From JBOHTO01 sp050733695 (GTDB lineage: Bacteria; Gemmatimonadota; Gemmatimonadetes; Gemmatimonadales; Gemmatimonadaceae), in the NCBI GenBank assembly GCA_050733695.1, contig JBOHTO010000151.1, positions 1-58,028 of the forward strand: 58,028 nucleotides of DNA. Reading direction: 5' to 3'. Positions within the stretch are counted from its first letter, which is position 1, and every line of letters starts with the position of its first letter. The notes under the pieces were generated by a model, which searched no databases, had not been told where the DNA came from, and saw nothing but the letters and a program-made list of their open reading frames with translations. The position numbers and the translations under genes are program-made. Shown one piece after another: positions 18,062 through 25,896 of this stretch.

Positions 18062-18928
18062 TCAGGAGAAGGGAAACGATTTCGGTGTCTCGGCCCTGCC
18101 GGCCGCACCGACACCCTCCGCCATGAGCTCGAGGTCGTAGCCCTCCGTTCGGATGCGCAGGTCGTAGTAGATGAGCACTGTGGCAGCGACAATCAGCGGA
18201 TAGAGGAACGCGGCGACAAACTGCCAGATGATCTGACCGATGATCTGGTTCTCGGTGATGAGCTGCGACAGGAGCATGAGGGCGAACGCAACGAGGAAGA
18301 AGACGAGGAAGATCAGCATGAACGCGCCCAGTACGCGCCACCGGGATCCCCTCGTGAGAGTGGAGGAGCGGGAGAGTGAAGCAATTGCACCGCGTCCTTC
18401 GATCATGATCGCAGGAGTCGCGACGGCGAGCCGGGCGAAAAAATGAAGCACGAATGGCAGCGCGATCAGGAAGCCGAGACCCGCGACGCCCATCGCCGTC
18501 GCCGTTCCCGCAAGCGGCACGAGAACGGCCGCGAGCACACCCACGAACATGATCGGGGCGACGATGATCAACCAGCGCAGGAGCGTCGAGCCCAACAGCG
18601 TCCAGACGCGGGCGAAGGCTGCTCGCATGGACTCCGCCGCGCCCGACATCGGCTTCCCGAGATAGGCCTGCGAGACGGCGTGCACCATGGCGCCATCGAT
18701 CACTGCGAAGACGAGATAGCCGATGACGGTGAAGATAAGTTGCTGATTACCGAACGCCTCGGAGAGCGGCGCCTGTGGATCAGGCTGCATGAAGCCCGCA
18801 ACAATGAGTGACGGAAGGAACGCGATCACGCTGAGGACCAGCAGTGGGCCGTAGTGCTCGCGCGTAAGGCGCACGGAGCCGTCGATCAGCTCGGTCACCG
18901 ATCGTGGACGAATCGATTGCACGCTCAC
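18062..18928 (-). CDS. Multi-pass membrane protein, first gene of the MoxR operon
   Basis: 288-residue protein with about six membrane helices and the N-terminal signature VTELIDGSVRLTREHYGPLL, which resembles the glycerophosphoryl diester phosphodiesterase membrane-domain/DUF7544-type proteins. It has no enzymatic motif. It begins the operon that continues with DUF4129, DUF4350, MoxR and DUF58. A structural or lipid-environment role in that system is inferred from context only. Confidence 0.8.
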   Translation of the reverse strand: MSVQSIRPRSVTELIDGSVRLTREHYGPLLVLSVIAFLPSLIVAGFMQPDPQAPLSEAFGNQQLIFTVIGYLVFAVIDGAMVHAVSQAYLGKPMSGAAESMRAAFARVWTLLGSTLLRWLIIVAPIMFVGVLAAVLVPLAGTATAMGVAGLGFLIALPFVLHFFARLAVATPAIMIEGRGAIASLSRSSTLTRGSRWRVLGAFMLIFLVFFLVAFALMLLSQLITENQIIGQIIWQFVAAFLYPLIVAATVLIYYDLRIRTEGYDLELMAEGVGAAGRAETPKSFPFS

Positions 18929-18955
18929 TCTCTCTCCTTGGCTCTGGAAGGGACG

Positions 18956-18973
18956 ATAACTTGCCTAAGTTAT
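18956..18973. promoter_or_regulatory. 7-bp perfect palindrome between divergent genes
   Basis: ATAACTT (18956-18962) and AAGTTAT (18967-18973) flank GCCT. The site lies in the 125-bp divergent region between the MoxR operon and the VTT protein gene. AT-rich symmetry in this GC-rich background suggests a regulator site for one or both promoters. No known operator was recognised. Confidence 0.4.
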
Positions 18974-19053
18974 GCCCTCAGCCGGACGTCGCCACCCCCT
19001 GGACGAATCATCTGCAGGCAGAATCATCGCCGATCCGCGCCCGAAGGAGCACG

Positions 19054-19650
19054 ATGACAGCACAACCCGGCGTCGAGCGCCGTGGCAGGAAAGGGCTCCT
19101 CAGCCGATGGCTGCTGCGGCTCATCGCGGTGCTGCACCGATGGGGCGAGTCCGGATGGGCCGGCCCGGCGGCAGCAACATGGGGCGTACTTCAGGGATCG
19201 GTCGTCCCCGGCCCGAGCGACACCCTGCTCGTGCCGCTCGGACTGGCAGACCCGAAGCGCGTCTGGCGGCTCGTCGCGTGGGCGATAGTGGGGTCGACGA
19301 TCGGTGGTACGATCGCTTGGGCGATTGGTGCGCTGGCCTACGAGGACATCGCCGAGCCGCTGCTGTCACTGCTCGGATTCGACCTCGATGACCTCGCGCG
19401 AACGGAGCGGCTCTTCTCGGAGAAGGGCTGGCTGCTGGTTGCATTCAGCGCGTTCACTCCGATCTCGACCAAGCTCGTCTGCATCGCCGCCGGCACCTTC
19501 GGCATGCCACTGCAGGAGTTCGTTCCCGCGCTCGCGGTCGGCCGCGCGCTGCGCTTTCTCACCATGGCCATCATTGTCAGGTTCGCGGGTGAGCGCCTCG
19601 TCGGCTGGGCAGAGCGAAAGCTCGGACGACCGATAGAGAGCGCGACGTGA
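19054..19650 (+). CDS. VTT-domain (YqaA/DedA-like) membrane protein
   Basis: 198-residue integral membrane protein of the SNARE-associated/VTT superfamily. A re-entrant region with GVLQGSVVPGPSDTLLVPLGL is followed by helices and the conserved FSAFTPISTKLVCIAAGTFGMPLQEF. DedA/YqaA relatives act as lipid scramblases or flippases; the substrate here is unknown. ATG 19054 follows AAGGAG. An in-frame extension to 18904 would run into the divergent promoter region and is rejected. Confidence 0.85.
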   Translation: MTAQPGVERRGRKGLLSRWLLRLIAVLHRWGESGWAGPAAATWGVLQGSVVPGPSDTLLVPLGLADPKRVWRLVAWAIVGSTIGGTIAWAIGALAYEDIAEPLLSLLGFDLDDLARTERLFSEKGWLLVAFSAFTPISTKLVCIAAGTFGMPLQEFVPALAVGRALRFLTMAIIVRFAGERLVGWAERKLGRPIESAT

Positions 19651-19675
19651 CCCGCGACCGGCGCCACCCGCCCGG

Positions 19676-20320
19676 TCAGTCGCTCAACTGTCCGCCGCCG
19701 TTGTCGAGTGAGCGCCAGAGGTACCACGACGCGACCGAACAGTACGGCGACCAGCGCGCGCCAGTACGCTGCACCTGCACGGACGTCGGCATCGCCCGCT
19801 TGCGGTACTCGATCCTGATCGCCTTCCGGATGCCGAGGTCGAGCTCCGGCAGAACGTCGGGGCGGCCGAGGCGGAACATCAGGAACATCTGCGCGGTCCA
19901 GCGGCCGATTCCCTTCACACCGACAAGCGCGGCGATCACCGCATCGTCGTGGAGCTCGTCGATCGCGGAGAGAGGGACTTCGTCCGCCTCGACGCGCGCA
20001 GCAAGATCGCGCAGATAGGAGATCTTCTGCCGCGAGAGCCCGGCGGCACGCAGCCGTCCATCCGGCAGAGCGAGCAACTCGGTCGGAGTGGGTGCGCGTT
20101 CACCCGTGAGCGTTTCGAGTCGGCGGTGAATGGTCGCCGCCGCCTTGCCGGAGAGCTGCTGGTAGATGATCGAACGCACGAGCGCATCGAAGTGCGTGCC
20201 GGTCGCGCGCGGTGCCCAGTCGCAGCGGCCTACGCGATCGATGATGCGCGACAACGTGGGATCCACCTCACGCAGGTGGGCGATGGCCTTGCGGTGCTTA
20301 CGGTGAACCACTCTCGTCAA
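19676..20320 (-). CDS. AlkA-type DNA-3-methyladenine glycosylase II (HhH-GPD)
   Basis: 214-residue helix-hairpin-helix GPD-superfamily base-excision glycosylase that removes alkylated bases. Visible features are FDALVRSIIYQQLSGKAAATI, the hairpin LVGVKGIGRWTAQMFLMF, and the catalytic Asp in LPELDLGIRKAI. It has the short form without the AlkA N-terminal domain. The TTG at 20320 overlaps the stop of the truncated UDG frame (TTGA); a GTG three codons on (20311) is an alternative. It follows a broken UdgX-type gene, so this was probably a two-gene base-excision repair operon. Confidence 0.9.
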   Translation of the reverse strand: MTRVVHRKHRKAIAHLREVDPTLSRIIDRVGRCDWAPRATGTHFDALVRSIIYQQLSGKAAATIHRRLETLTGERAPTPTELLALPDGRLRAAGLSRQKISYLRDLAARVEADEVPLSAIDELHDDAVIAALVGVKGIGRWTAQMFLMFRLGRPDVLPELDLGIRKAIRIEYRKRAMPTSVQVQRTGARWSPYCSVASWYLWRSLDNGGGQLSD

Positions 20321-20769
20321 CCGCGGCAGTCGGACCTGGGGCGGAAGCCTCGATCTGCCCCGCTACGGTGCGCATGTCGGCCACGAAGTCGCGCTCGGCA
20401 CGCCTCGGCGTCGCTCCGTGCCCACTTGAAGTGCTTCACGGCGTTGGTGATGTAGACGCGGTTGCGGTCAATGCCGGCGATCTCGAGCGCGTCATCGAGA
20501 AACCTGCCGGACGGGCCTGCGAAGGGATGCCCCTGGCGGTCTTCCTTGTCGCCGGGCTGCTCTCCCACAAACATCACGGTCGCGGTTCGCTTGCCCTCGC
20601 CGAAAACGGTCTGTGTTGCATTGCGCCACAGGTCGCAGCCGCGGCAATCCGCGGCCGCCCGACGCAGCTTGGGGAGCGTGGGGCGAACGGGGATCCAGTG
20701 TGCCGCAGAGGGTGACCGGGCAGTGCCCCTGCCTGCTTGCCTCGTGCCGCTGCGCACCATCGCGCTCAC
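20298..20769 (-). pseudogene. UdgX-type uracil-DNA glycosylase with internal deletion
   Basis: The N-terminal half is well conserved: PTLPKLRRAAADCRGCDLWRNATQTVFG carries the first two Fe-S cysteines, then VGEQPGDKEDRQGHPFAGPSGRFLDDAL and ITNAVKHFKW. UdgX proteins should continue with the K-R-R-I-H loop, further cysteines and an H-P-S motif. Instead the frame becomes Arg-rich and stops at 20317. In the next frame the DNA encodes ERDFVADMRTVAGQ, which matches the usual C-terminal end (FVADLR), stopping at 20298. The simplest reading is deletion of roughly 80-100 codons plus a frame change. It starts at GTG 20769, overlapping the PEBP stop (GTGA). The product would lack the catalytic His loop. 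Confidence 0.75.
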
Positions 20770-21272
20770 CGCGCGTGGTCCATAACGCCTGTTCGCGCGC
20801 CCGCGTCGTCCGCCCGATGATACGTGCCGATAAGGCGCGTCTCTCCGAGCACATGCCCCTTCGTCGCATCGAGTACGTCGGATTTCGACGGCTCGCCATC
20901 GAGACCGAGCTCGGTGTCGAGAGCGTATAGTGTGAAGCGGTAGCGGTGCGGCGTGCCGGGCGGAGGGCACGGGCCCGAATAACCGACGTCCTTGCTGTCG
21001 TTCACTCCCTCACGCGCGTGCGCCGGCAGCGGCGCCCCCTGCGAAATGCCCTCGGGCAGTTCCGTGGTATCGGCAGGTATGTCGAAGATCACCCAGTGCA
21101 CCCATACCCGGGCAGGTGCATCGGGGTCGTCGACGATGAGCGCGAGCGCGCGTGTGCCGGCGGGTGCACCGGTCCAGCTCAGGGGCGGCGAGAGATCCTC
21201 GCCGTCGCACGTGTGCCGTCTCGGTATTGGCTTCCCCTCGGCGAACGCCGCGCTCGCGAGGTGAAATGTCAT
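20766..21272 (-). CDS. YbhB/YbcL-type PEBP family protein
   Basis: 168-residue phosphatidylethanolamine-binding protein homologue. The ligand-pocket motifs are present: IPRRHTCDGEDLSPPLSW, LALIVDDPDAPARVWVHWVIF, and YSGPCPPPGTPHRYRFTLYAL. Bacterial members are mostly of unknown function; some affect kinase signalling or lipid binding. There is no signal peptide. ATG 21272 overlaps the SDR stop (ATGA), so an upstream extension of this frame is not used. Confidence 0.92.
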   Translation of the reverse strand: MTFHLASAAFAEGKPIPRRHTCDGEDLSPPLSWTGAPAGTRALALIVDDPDAPARVWVHWVIFDIPADTTELPEGISQGAPLPAHAREGVNDSKDVGYSGPCPPPGTPHRYRFTLYALDTELGLDGEPSKSDVLDATKGHVLGETRLIGTYHRADDAGARTGVMDHAR

Positions 21273-22414
21273 GAAGCGCCTCCGAGCGACCCGGCGTGGC
21301 TCTCGCCGCCTCCGCTCCCGCCGGCGCGGTTCTCGTCGCCGCGGTTCTCGTCGCCGCGGTTCTCGCCGGCCGCGGGTTCGGCATCTCCGCTCGCACCGCC
21401 GTTGCTGTCCCTGCGTGCTCGAAATCCCGCGACGAGTAACAGCCCCGCGCCGACGGCCGCGAGCGTCGCCGCCCGCGGATGCAGCGCGATCTCCGTGTAC
21501 ATGCTCGATCGCATCACATGTCCCTGGTAGCGACCGCGCTCGCCGCCGTCGTGCTCGACGTGTTCGTACAGATTGTCTCGCCGGCCACTCGCGAGCGGGA
21601 TCTCCGTCTTCTGCGAGTTGAACGTCGTGCGCTCCATATAAATGTCGGTACCACGCGGTGAGATGGTTTCGGCCGCGCTCAGCACCATGCCCATCCCGCC
21701 CACGATGATGTCGCGCACCGGTCGGACCGCGCATTCGAGAACAGTACGCGCCACGACCTCCGGCGCGTACACCGGCGGCACCGGCTGCGGCTCGACTCCG
21801 ATGTAGCTCCGCGCCTTCTGGAAGAACGGCGTGTCGATGCTCCCCGGCTTCACGAGCGAGACCGAAATCGGGACGCCCTCCTCCTCCAGCTCCATGCGCA
21901 GGGTGTCCGTGAACGCCTTGAGCGCGTGCTTCGCCGCGCAGTAGATCCCCTGCAGCGGAATCGCGCGCTCAGCGACGGCGCTCGCGACGTTGATGAGAGC
22001 GCCGCCGCGACCGCGCATGTGGCGCACGGCGGCGCGCCCGCCGTAGACCTGTCCCCAGAAATTGACATCCATCTGCCGGCGCATGTCATCGACCGGAAGC
22101 TCGGTGACCCTCCCGTACATCGCCACGGCTGCGTTGTTCACCCAACTGTCGATGCGTCCAAACTCGCGCGTGGCAGCGTCCGCTATCCGCTCGGCGGCCT
22201 GCTCCTCCGCCACGTCTGCCACGATGTGAACCGCCCTGCCGCCGTCCCGCCTGATCGATTCGACCGCGCGCTCGAGATCGCGACCGTTGCGTGCAGCGAG
22301 GACGACGCAGGCGCCGCGGGCGGCGGCGAGCCGGGCTGTCGCGAGCCCGATCCCGCTGGACGCGCCTGTGATGACGATGACCTGCTCGTCGATGGGCCTG
22401 AGACTGGGTTTCAT
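21269..22414 (-). CDS. SDR-family oxidoreductase with C-terminal membrane/low-complexity extension
   Basis: 381-residue classical short-chain dehydrogenase. It has the nucleotide-binding TGASSGIGLATA, the NNAA motif (SWVNNAAVAMYG), the catalytic Ser in INVASAVAERA, and Y-x-x-x-K in IYCAAKHALKAF. The catalytic domain ends near residue 260. A 120-residue tail follows, with one hydrophobic segment (AATLAAVGAGLLLVAGF) and a Gly/Asn/Glu repeat (GENRGDENRGDENRAGG) encoded by a 15-bp DNA repeat. SDRs of this kind (YdfG/DltE-like) have varied substrates. The first four genes here overlap by 4 bp each, so SDR, PEBP, UDG and AlkA form one transcription unit. Confidence 0.9.
   Translation of the reverse strand: MKPSLRPIDEQVIVITGASSGIGLATARLAAARGACVVLAARNGRDLERAVESIRRDGGRAVHIVADVAEEQAAERIADAATREFGRIDSWVNNAAVAMYGRVTELPVDDMRRQMDVNFWGQVYGGRAAVRHMRGRGGALINVASAVAERAIPLQGIYCAAKHALKAFTDTLRMELEEEGVPISVSLVKPGSIDTPFFQKARSYIGVEPQPVPPVYAPEVVARTVLECAVRPVRDIIVGGMGMVLSAAETISPRGTDIYMERTTFNSQKTEIPLASGRRDNLYEHVEHDGGERGRYQGHVMRSSMYTEIALHPRAATLAAVGAGLLLVAGFRARRDSNGGASGDAEPAAGENRGDENRGDENRAGGSGGGESHAGSLGGAS
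21326..21367. repeat. 15-bp tandem repeat inside the SDR coding tail
   Basis: GCGGTTCTCGTCGCC occurs at 21326-21340 and 21341-21355, with a partial third copy at 21356-21367. Being a multiple of three, it encodes the repeated G-D-E-N-R in the SDR tail and can change in copy number without breaking the frame. Confidence 0.85.
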
Positions 22415-22550
22415 CCGTACCTCTCTCGCCTGGACGTGGAGGTCGATTCAACAGCGGCATCACGCGGGGGTCGCCGATCCCCGGGTCATATCGAGTGCAA
22501 TGGTCGTTCCGGCGAAGCGGCACGATAACGGATTCCCGCTCCCGGACTTC

Positions 22551-22592
22551 GCCGCGACGAGCCATGCCGCGACGAGCCATGCCGCGACGAGC
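22551..22592. repeat. 15-bp tandem repeat, three copies, intergenic
   Basis: GCCGCGACGAGCCAT at 22551-22565 and 22566-22580, then GCCGCGACGAGC at 22581-22592. It lies just before the 3' end of the acyl-CoA dehydrogenase gene and next to a diverged palindromic-repeat remnant near 22500-22540 (GTTCCGGCGAAGCGG). Confidence 0.85.
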
Positions 22593-22600
22593 GGCCGAGG

Positions 22601-23770
22601 CTATCCGAGCAACTGCTTCGCTATCGTCTGGAGCTGCATGTTCGACGTCCCCTCGTAGATCGCGCCGATCTTGGCATCGCGGTAGAACTTCTCCGCAGGG
22701 TACTCCGTGGTGTAGCCATAGCCCCCGAACAGTTCGAGCGCGAGCGACGTGACCCGCTCCGCGACCTGGGACGAGAGCAGCTTGGCCATCGCTCCCTCCT
22801 TCGCGATATCGTGTCCGGCATCCTTGAGGCGCGCCGCGTTGTAGACCATGAGGCGCGCGGCCTCGACCTCCGCGGCGGCCTGCGCGATCTGGAACTGCAC
22901 GCCCTGGAAGCTCGAGATCGAGCGGCCGAACTGCTTCCGTTCACCGATGTACGAGATCGCCGCGGCGATCGCACCCTGGGCGACTCCGATCATCTGCGCG
23001 CCTATCCCGATGCGCCCTTCGTTGAGGGTCTCGATCGCGACGCGGTACCCCTTGCCCACAGGGCCGAGCACGTTCTCGTCCGGCACCTCACAGCCGTCGA
23101 GGATCAGCTCCGTTGTGCTCGACGCGCGAATGCCCAGCTTGTCCTCCTTCCTGCCGACGGAGAAGCCGGGGAACCCGCGCTCGACTATGAACGCCGTGAT
23201 CCCCTTGTAGCCCTTGTCCGGGTCGATCGTAGCGAAGATGACGTAGACCTCCGCCTCGGCGCCGTTCGTGATCCACATCTTGCGGCCGTTGAGCACCCAG
23301 CGCCCGTCCTTCTGCGTGGCGCGCGTCGCGAGCCCGAACGCATCGGAGCCGGAACCGACTTCCGAGAGCGCGTACGCGCCAACCTTGCCGGCCGTCAGCA
23401 TCGGCAGGTACTTCGATTTCTGGTCGTCGCTTCCGTAGCGCGCGATCGGATAGTTGACCAGCGTGTTCTGGACGTCGACCAGAATCGCGGCGCTCGCGTC
23501 GACCTTGCTGATTTCCTCCACCGCGAGCGCGACCATCATCAGCGAGCCGCCGGCCCCGCCGTAGCTCTCGGGGACTTCGATCCCCATGAGGCCGAGCTCG
23601 AAGAAGCTGGAGATGAGCTCGGGATCGATATGCTTCTCGCGCTCCATGCGCGCGACCCGCGGGCGCACCTCCTCGTTTGTAAAGCTCGCCACAGCGTCGC
23701 GGAACATCGCCTCCTCCTCGGAGAGGACCGTAAGGGGAGGACGGGCGGTGGTGGCTGTGTCGGCGATCAT
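22601..23770 (-). CDS. Acyl-CoA dehydrogenase, short/branched-chain type
   Basis: 389-residue FAD-dependent dehydrogenase that introduces the alpha-beta double bond in acyl-CoA. Domains appear in order: N-terminal helical (FRDAVASFTNEEVRPRV), middle beta domain with YALSEVGSGSDAFGL and MWITNGAEA for FAD, and a C-terminal helical domain with RKQFGRSISSFQGVQFQIA, LFGGYGYTTEYPAEKFYRDAK, and the catalytic Glu in IYEGTSNMQ. The Glu position is that of short-chain and isovaleryl-type enzymes. It stands alone between SDR and metF-type genes. The 194 bp upstream hold no gene. Confidence 0.93.
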   Translation of the reverse strand: MIADTATTARPPLTVLSEEEAMFRDAVASFTNEEVRPRVARMEREKHIDPELISSFFELGLMGIEVPESYGGAGGSLMMVALAVEEISKVDASAAILVDVQNTLVNYPIARYGSDDQKSKYLPMLTAGKVGAYALSEVGSGSDAFGLATRATQKDGRWVLNGRKMWITNGAEAEVYVIFATIDPDKGYKGITAFIVERGFPGFSVGRKEDKLGIRASSTTELILDGCEVPDENVLGPVGKGYRVAIETLNEGRIGIGAQMIGVAQGAIAAAISYIGERKQFGRSISSFQGVQFQIAQAAAEVEAARLMVYNAARLKDAGHDIAKEGAMAKLLSSQVAERVTSLALELFGGYGYTTEYPAEKFYRDAKIGAIYEGTSNMQLQTIAKQLLG

Positions 23771-23964
23771 GGGGAAATACTACGGCGAGAAGAAAGGGGT
23801 CGCGAGTCCCGATTCCGGCCTCCCGACGCGAGAGTCTCGGGAAATCGGTCGAGGAGCGACTAGCCGCGCTGGCCGCACTCCAGGTCTGGCCGAGGAGGCT
23901 CGCCGCGCTGGTGTAGCGGCATCTCGAGGAGAGCGACAAGTCGAATGGACAGGCGACGAAACCT

Positions 23965-25896
23965 TCAGATCACAGGAGACGCGGCGAGCTTCTCCGCGAA
24001 CACCTCCAGCGCCAAACCCACCTTCCCGAAGGGCGCGGAGACCTGCACCCCCTGCACCAGCGGCCGCACGCGTTCCAGCATCTCTCTCGCGATCGCGATC
24101 CCCTCCGCCACCGCGTGATCTCTGGACCGCTCGCTCGCACCTCGCATGCGCGCGATCACGGCCTCGGGCACCGACACGCCCGGCACCTCGTTGGCCAGGA
24201 ACTCGGCGTTGCGCACCGAGACGAGCGGCCATATCCCCGCGATGATGGGAATCCGGCAGTGGCCGATGCGGTCGAGAAATGCCTCGAGCTGCGATGGGTC
24301 GAAGACGGGCTGCGTGATCGCGTACTCGGCGCCGGCGTCCACCTTCCACTCGAAGCGCCTGATCTCGTGCGCGAGGTCGATGGCGGCCGGATTCACGCCC
24401 ACGCCCACCGCGAAGCGGGTGGGGGCGCCGATCAGGTTGCCCCCCGGGTCGAGTCCGTGATTGAGGTTGCTCACCAGATTCGTGAGCCCGATCGAATCCA
24501 CGTCGAAGACGGCTGTCGCGTCGGGAAAGGGGCCCATCTTCGGCGGGTCGCCCGTGATGATCAGCACGTTGCGGAGCCCGAGCGCCGCGGCGCCGAGCAG
24601 ATCGCTCAGCATTCCCAGCAGATTGCGGTCGCGGCAGCAGTAGTGGGTCACGGTCTCGATTCCAACCTGCTGCTCGATCAGCACGCTCGTCAGCAGCGCG
24701 CCCATTCTGCTCTGCGCGCGCGGCCCATCCGGAACGTTGATGGCGTCGACGCCCGCCGCCTTGAGTGCCGTGGCATCCGCCAGGAGCTTGGTCGAGTCGA
24801 CGCCGCGCGGCGGTACGATCTCGACCGACGTGACCATCTCACCGCGCGCGATCTTCGCGGCAAAGCGCGACCGCTCGGCGAAAGCGACCGGAGGAACACC
24901 GGCTGGCCTCGGCGGTGAGCCGTCCGCGCCCACCGCGGTGCCCGTCGTCGCCGCCGGTACGCCGCCCCCGCTCCCCTCGACGCGTGGCCGCACTACCGCG
25001 GCGTGGCGCGGCGCGAGCGGGCGCACACCGCTCACCATCGCCTTGATGTGCTCCGGCGTGGTACCGCAGCAGCCGCCCACGACCTTCGCCCCCGCGCGTA
25101 CGAGATGCCTCGCGTAGCTGGCCATGTACTCCGGGCTCGCCATGTACATGCTGCGCCCGCCCACGTCGCGCGGCATTCCGGCGTTGGGCTGCGCGCTCAG
25201 CTTGCGCTGCGTCACTCGCGCCATCTTCTCGATGGCCTCGAGGATCGTCTGTGGTCCGACGGAGCAGTTGAGGCCAATGATGTCCGCACCCCAGCCGTCG
25301 AGGGCGCGCGCGGCGTCGGTGGCTGTCGCGCCGTAGGGCGTACGACAGTCGACGCCCACTGTCATCTGTGCGATGAGCGGCACGTCCGGGTCGACGTCAC
25401 GCGCCGCGAGGATCGCCTGGTGGATCTCGGCGAGATCGCCAAACGTCTCCAGGATGAAAACGTCCGCGCCTCCCTCCCTGAGGCCCGCCATCTGCTCGCG
25501 GAACAGCTCGCGTGCCTCACCAGTGCTCGTCGGGCCGTAGGGCTCGATGCGCACGCCGAGTGGCCCGACCGCGCCGCCGACGAGAGCCCTGTCGTCGGCG
25601 ATCTCCCGCGCGATGCGCGCGGCCGCGGCAGTGATCTCGTGCACGCGCCCCTCGAGTCCGTGCTGCGCCAGCTTCAACCGGTTCGCACCGAAGCTGTTCG
25701 TCTCGATCAGCTCCGCGCCCGCGCGCACGTACGCCGCGTGCACCCCGCTCACGAGATCCGGCGAGCGCACGCTCAGTTCATCGTAGCACTGATTGATGAA
25801 CACGCCTCGGGCGTAGAGCATGGTCCCCATCGCGCCGTCCGCGAGTATCACCTGTCCCGGGTCGATCAGCCGGGCGAGCAGCGATGCTCGGCTCAT
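23965..25896 (-). CDS. Bifunctional homocysteine S-methyltransferase / methylenetetrahydrofolate reductase
   Basis: 643-residue fusion of the YitJ type. Residues about 1-300 are a Pfam S-methyl_trans barrel: ILADGAMGTMLY, the zinc Cys in IGLNCSVGP, and the Cys pair in VVGGCCGTTPEHI. Residues about 350-640 are a MetF domain: VEIVPPRG, INVPDGPRAQSRMGALL, HYCCRDRN and LIITGDPPKMG. It would supply 5-methyl-THF and possibly methylate homocysteine. ATG 25896 overlaps the metH stop (ATGA), so it is in the metH operon and under its riboswitch. Having two homocysteine methyltransferase modules in one operon is unusual. Confidence 0.93.
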   Translation of the reverse strand: MSRASLLARLIDPGQVILADGAMGTMLYARGVFINQCYDELSVRSPDLVSGVHAAYVRAGAELIETNSFGANRLKLAQHGLEGRVHEITAAAARIAREIADDRALVGGAVGPLGVRIEPYGPTSTGEARELFREQMAGLREGGADVFILETFGDLAEIHQAILAARDVDPDVPLIAQMTVGVDCRTPYGATATDAARALDGWGADIIGLNCSVGPQTILEAIEKMARVTQRKLSAQPNAGMPRDVGGRSMYMASPEYMASYARHLVRAGAKVVGGCCGTTPEHIKAMVSGVRPLAPRHAAVVRPRVEGSGGGVPAATTGTAVGADGSPPRPAGVPPVAFAERSRFAAKIARGEMVTSVEIVPPRGVDSTKLLADATALKAAGVDAINVPDGPRAQSRMGALLTSVLIEQQVGIETVTHYCCRDRNLLGMLSDLLGAAALGLRNVLIITGDPPKMGPFPDATAVFDVDSIGLTNLVSNLNHGLDPGGNLIGAPTRFAVGVGVNPAAIDLAHEIRRFEWKVDAGAEYAITQPVFDPSQLEAFLDRIGHCRIPIIAGIWPLVSVRNAEFLANEVPGVSVPEAVIARMRGASERSRDHAVAEGIAIAREMLERVRPLVQGVQVSAPFGKVGLALEVFAEKLAASPVI

